41,398 nucleotides of DNA. Origin: JBDSZL01 sp039925145 (GTDB lineage: Bacteria; Acidobacteriota; Vicinamibacteria; Vicinamibacterales; SCN-69-37). Numbering within the stretch: the first letter of the stretch is position 1; every line of letters begins with the position of its first letter. Shown piece after piece: positions 40,036 through 41,398 of the stretch. The notes beneath the pieces are model-generated. The model ran no database searches. It was not told where the DNA came from and was given only the letters and a program-made list of their open reading frames with translations. The position numbers were made by a program, and so were the translations under genes. The stretch spans positions 1 through 41,398 of the forward strand of contig JBDSZL010000027.1 of assembly GCA_039925145.1 (NCBI GenBank), in the 5' to 3' direction.

Positions 40036-41304
40036 ATGACTGACCACAAGCAGCCCATCGCGGCCGATCGCCGTGCGTTCCTGAAAACCGTTGGCGCCGC
40101 GGCACTTGCGCTGGGCACGCCCAGCCTCGGGGCTGAACGCACCGGTGCCGCTGTGCCGGCCGCGCAGACGCCCGCGAAGGTGCGGATGGGCGTTGACATG
40201 TACAGTCTCGGCGCGCAGAACTGGACGCCGTTTCAGGCGCTCGAGTGGGCGGCGAAGATGAACGTCAACATGCTGCACTTCAGCGAGGTGCGCTTCCTCG
40301 GCAGCACGAAGTGGCAGGAGGCGCTCGCGCCCGACAACCTGAAGAAGATCCGCGACAAGGCCGACGAGCTGAAGGTCGACATCGAGATCGGCATGCGATC
40401 CATCTGCCCGACCTCGACCGATTTTGCCAGCGCCCAGCGCAACGACCCCACGCTCGGCACGGCGGATGAACAGATTGCCCGCATGCTCGTGGCGGCCAAG
40501 GCGCTGCGATCGCCGATCGTCCGGTGCGTCCAGGGCGTCGGCCAGGATCGGCAGACCGGCATCGAGAAGCACATCGGCGAGACGATCAAGGTGCTGAAGG
40601 CCAACCGTTCGCGCATTCTGGATTCGGGGATCAAGCTGGCGGTCGAGAACCACGCCGGCGACATGCAGGCGCGAGAGATGAAGATGCTCATCGAAGGCGG
40701 CGGCCCCGACATCGTCGGCGTCTGTCTCGACTCCGGCAATCCATTCTGGGCGAACGAGAACCCGCACCTGACTCTCGAGACGTTGGCGCCGTACACGGTG
40801 ACGAGCCACATGCGCGACAGCTACGTGTTCAATTCGCCGCAGGGCATTGCCAGCCAGTGGACCCGCATGGGCGACGGCAACATGGGGATGGAGGAGTACA
40901 TCCGCGCCTACGTCCAGAAGTGTCCGGGCAAGCCGGTGTCGCTCGAGGTGATCGTGCAGGGCGCCAACGCATGGCGAATCTTCAACTACCGCGACCCGGC
41001 GGCGTGGGCGCTCTTTCAGAACACCCCGGCCTGGGAGTTCGCGAGGCTGCTCTCGCTGGCCGAGAAGGGCGTCCCCAAGGAATTGCCTCCACCGGGACAG
41101 GGCCGTGGCGGTGGTGGTGGCCGTGGCGCAGGGGCACCGGCCGCGGGCGCGCCTGCGGCGGGGGCCACACCAAACGCGACGCCCGCCGCGCCGGCCGCCG
41201 GCGGTGGACGACAGGGCGGACCGAACCCCGCCGCGCAACAGCGCAATCTCGAAGACGTCGAAGTCAGCGTCAAGTGGACGCAGGCGGTGCTTGCGAAGCT
41301 GTGA
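40036..41304 (+). CDS. Tat-exported sugar phosphate isomerase/epimerase-like TIM barrel
   Basis: Protein of 422 residues. A twin-arginine signal (DRRAFLKTVGAAALALG, 11-27) precedes an AP-endonuclease-2-type TIM barrel with likely metal ligands E204 (AVENH), D232 (CLDSGN), H258 (TSHMRD) and E304 (SLEVIVQG). Cytoplasmic relatives are xylose isomerase-like or hydroxypyruvate isomerase-like; exported versions are common in Acidobacteria and Planctomycetes and their substrates are unknown. A Gly/Ala/Pro/Arg-rich stretch at 351-402 separates the barrel from a short conserved-looking tail (LEDVEVSVKWTQAVLAKL). The start is ATG 40036, 7 bases after GGAG at 40025-40028. Confidence 0.88.
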   Translation: MTDHKQPIAADRRAFLKTVGAAALALGTPSLGAERTGAAVPAAQTPAKVRMGVDMYSLGAQNWTPFQALEWAAKMNVNMLHFSEVRFLGSTKWQEALAPDNLKKIRDKADELKVDIEIGMRSICPTSTDFASAQRNDPTLGTADEQIARMLVAAKALRSPIVRCVQGVGQDRQTGIEKHIGETIKVLKANRSRILDSGIKLAVENHAGDMQAREMKMLIEGGGPDIVGVCLDSGNPFWANENPHLTLETLAPYTVTSHMRDSYVFNSPQGIASQWTRMGDGNMGMEEYIRAYVQKCPGKPVSLEVIVQGANAWRIFNYRDPAAWALFQNTPAWEFARLLSLAEKGVPKELPPPGQGRGGGGGRGAGAPAAGAPAAGATPNATPAAPAAGGGRQGGPNPAAQQRNLEDVEVSVKWTQAVLAKL

Positions 41305-41318
41305 GGGAACTGACTATC

Positions 41319-41398
41319 GGCTTGGGGCTCGAGGCTCGGGGAAGAATGGGTCAAGCCTCAAGCCGGTTCTTCCGTAAGCCCCAAGCCCCAAGCCTCGA
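41319..41398. repeat. large inverted repeat of heptad units at the window end
   Basis: Left arm 41319-41346 (GGCTTGGGGCTCGAGGC and on to GGGGAAGAA) faces right arm 41367-41394 (TTCTTCCGTAAGCCCC and on to AAGCC). Both arms are 28 bases, mostly complementary, and built from heptads with an AAGCC or GAGCC core; more heptads (TCAAGCC) fill the 20-base loop. It starts 14 bases after the TIM-barrel stop codon and runs to the window edge, so it may be longer. Confidence 0.85.

Overview
The window looks like a chromosomal segment of a GC-rich, Gram-negative member of the Acidobacteriota, probably of the Vicinamibacteria type. This is an inference from gene content: an Oar-like TonB-dependent receptor, an acidobacterial-type VWFA protein, two DUF1592/DUF1552 pairs, an exported ankyrin protein and a periplasmic PQQ dehydrogenase, all beside ordinary amino-acid genes. 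I see no tRNA, rRNA, phage, transposase or CRISPR array.

Layout. 1-3221: divergent ilvB (acetolactate synthase) and pheA (chorismate mutase/prephenate dehydratase), separated by an array of heptanucleotide repeats. 3339-22192: an exported-protein region. It holds a CotH-like protein; a minus-strand series TonB receptor, VWFA protein, DUF1592 cytochrome, DUF1552 protein; a divergent plus-strand operon DUF1592, DUF1552, ankyrin; and a minus-strand cytochrome c plus PQQ dehydrogenase pair. 22404-22811: a small membrane protein. 22836-32211: a minus-strand amino-acid and sulfur block. Five genes, thrB, a threonine-synthase-like gene, a second threonine synthase, thrA (aspartate kinase-homoserine dehydrogenase) and ilvA, are packed with 4-base overlaps or a 3-base gap, taking aspartate to 2-oxobutyrate. 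After a heptad repeat comes a gene fusing a CysO-like sulfur carrier, a MoeZ-type E1 and a rhodanese. 32309-37201: urease genes ureD, ureAB (fused), ureC, ureF, ureG. 37279-41304: a GlcD-like flavoprotein, an exported metallo-beta-lactamase-fold protein and a Tat-exported TIM-barrel protein.

The strongest new signal is at 24316-24484, upstream of the sulfur-carrier fusion. A short ORF carries the codons Cys-Leu-Cys-Cys, and after it come mutually exclusive RNA arms ending in a perfect 8-bp hairpin with a 7-T tract. This reads as a cysteine-sensing transcription attenuator, and it supports a cysteine (rather than molybdopterin or thiamine) role for the fusion. The fusion's Gly-Gly is internal, so the carrier would have to be cut free before it could be activated.

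Other notable structure: two intergenic repeat families (heptads with an AAGCC or GAGCC core, and the palindrome GAGACC-S-GGTCTC), one of which has supplied the C-terminal tail of UreAB; low-complexity Gly/Ala/Pro/Arg segments in four unrelated exported proteins; and several -10-like boxes 7-10 bases before start codons, suggesting leaderless transcripts.
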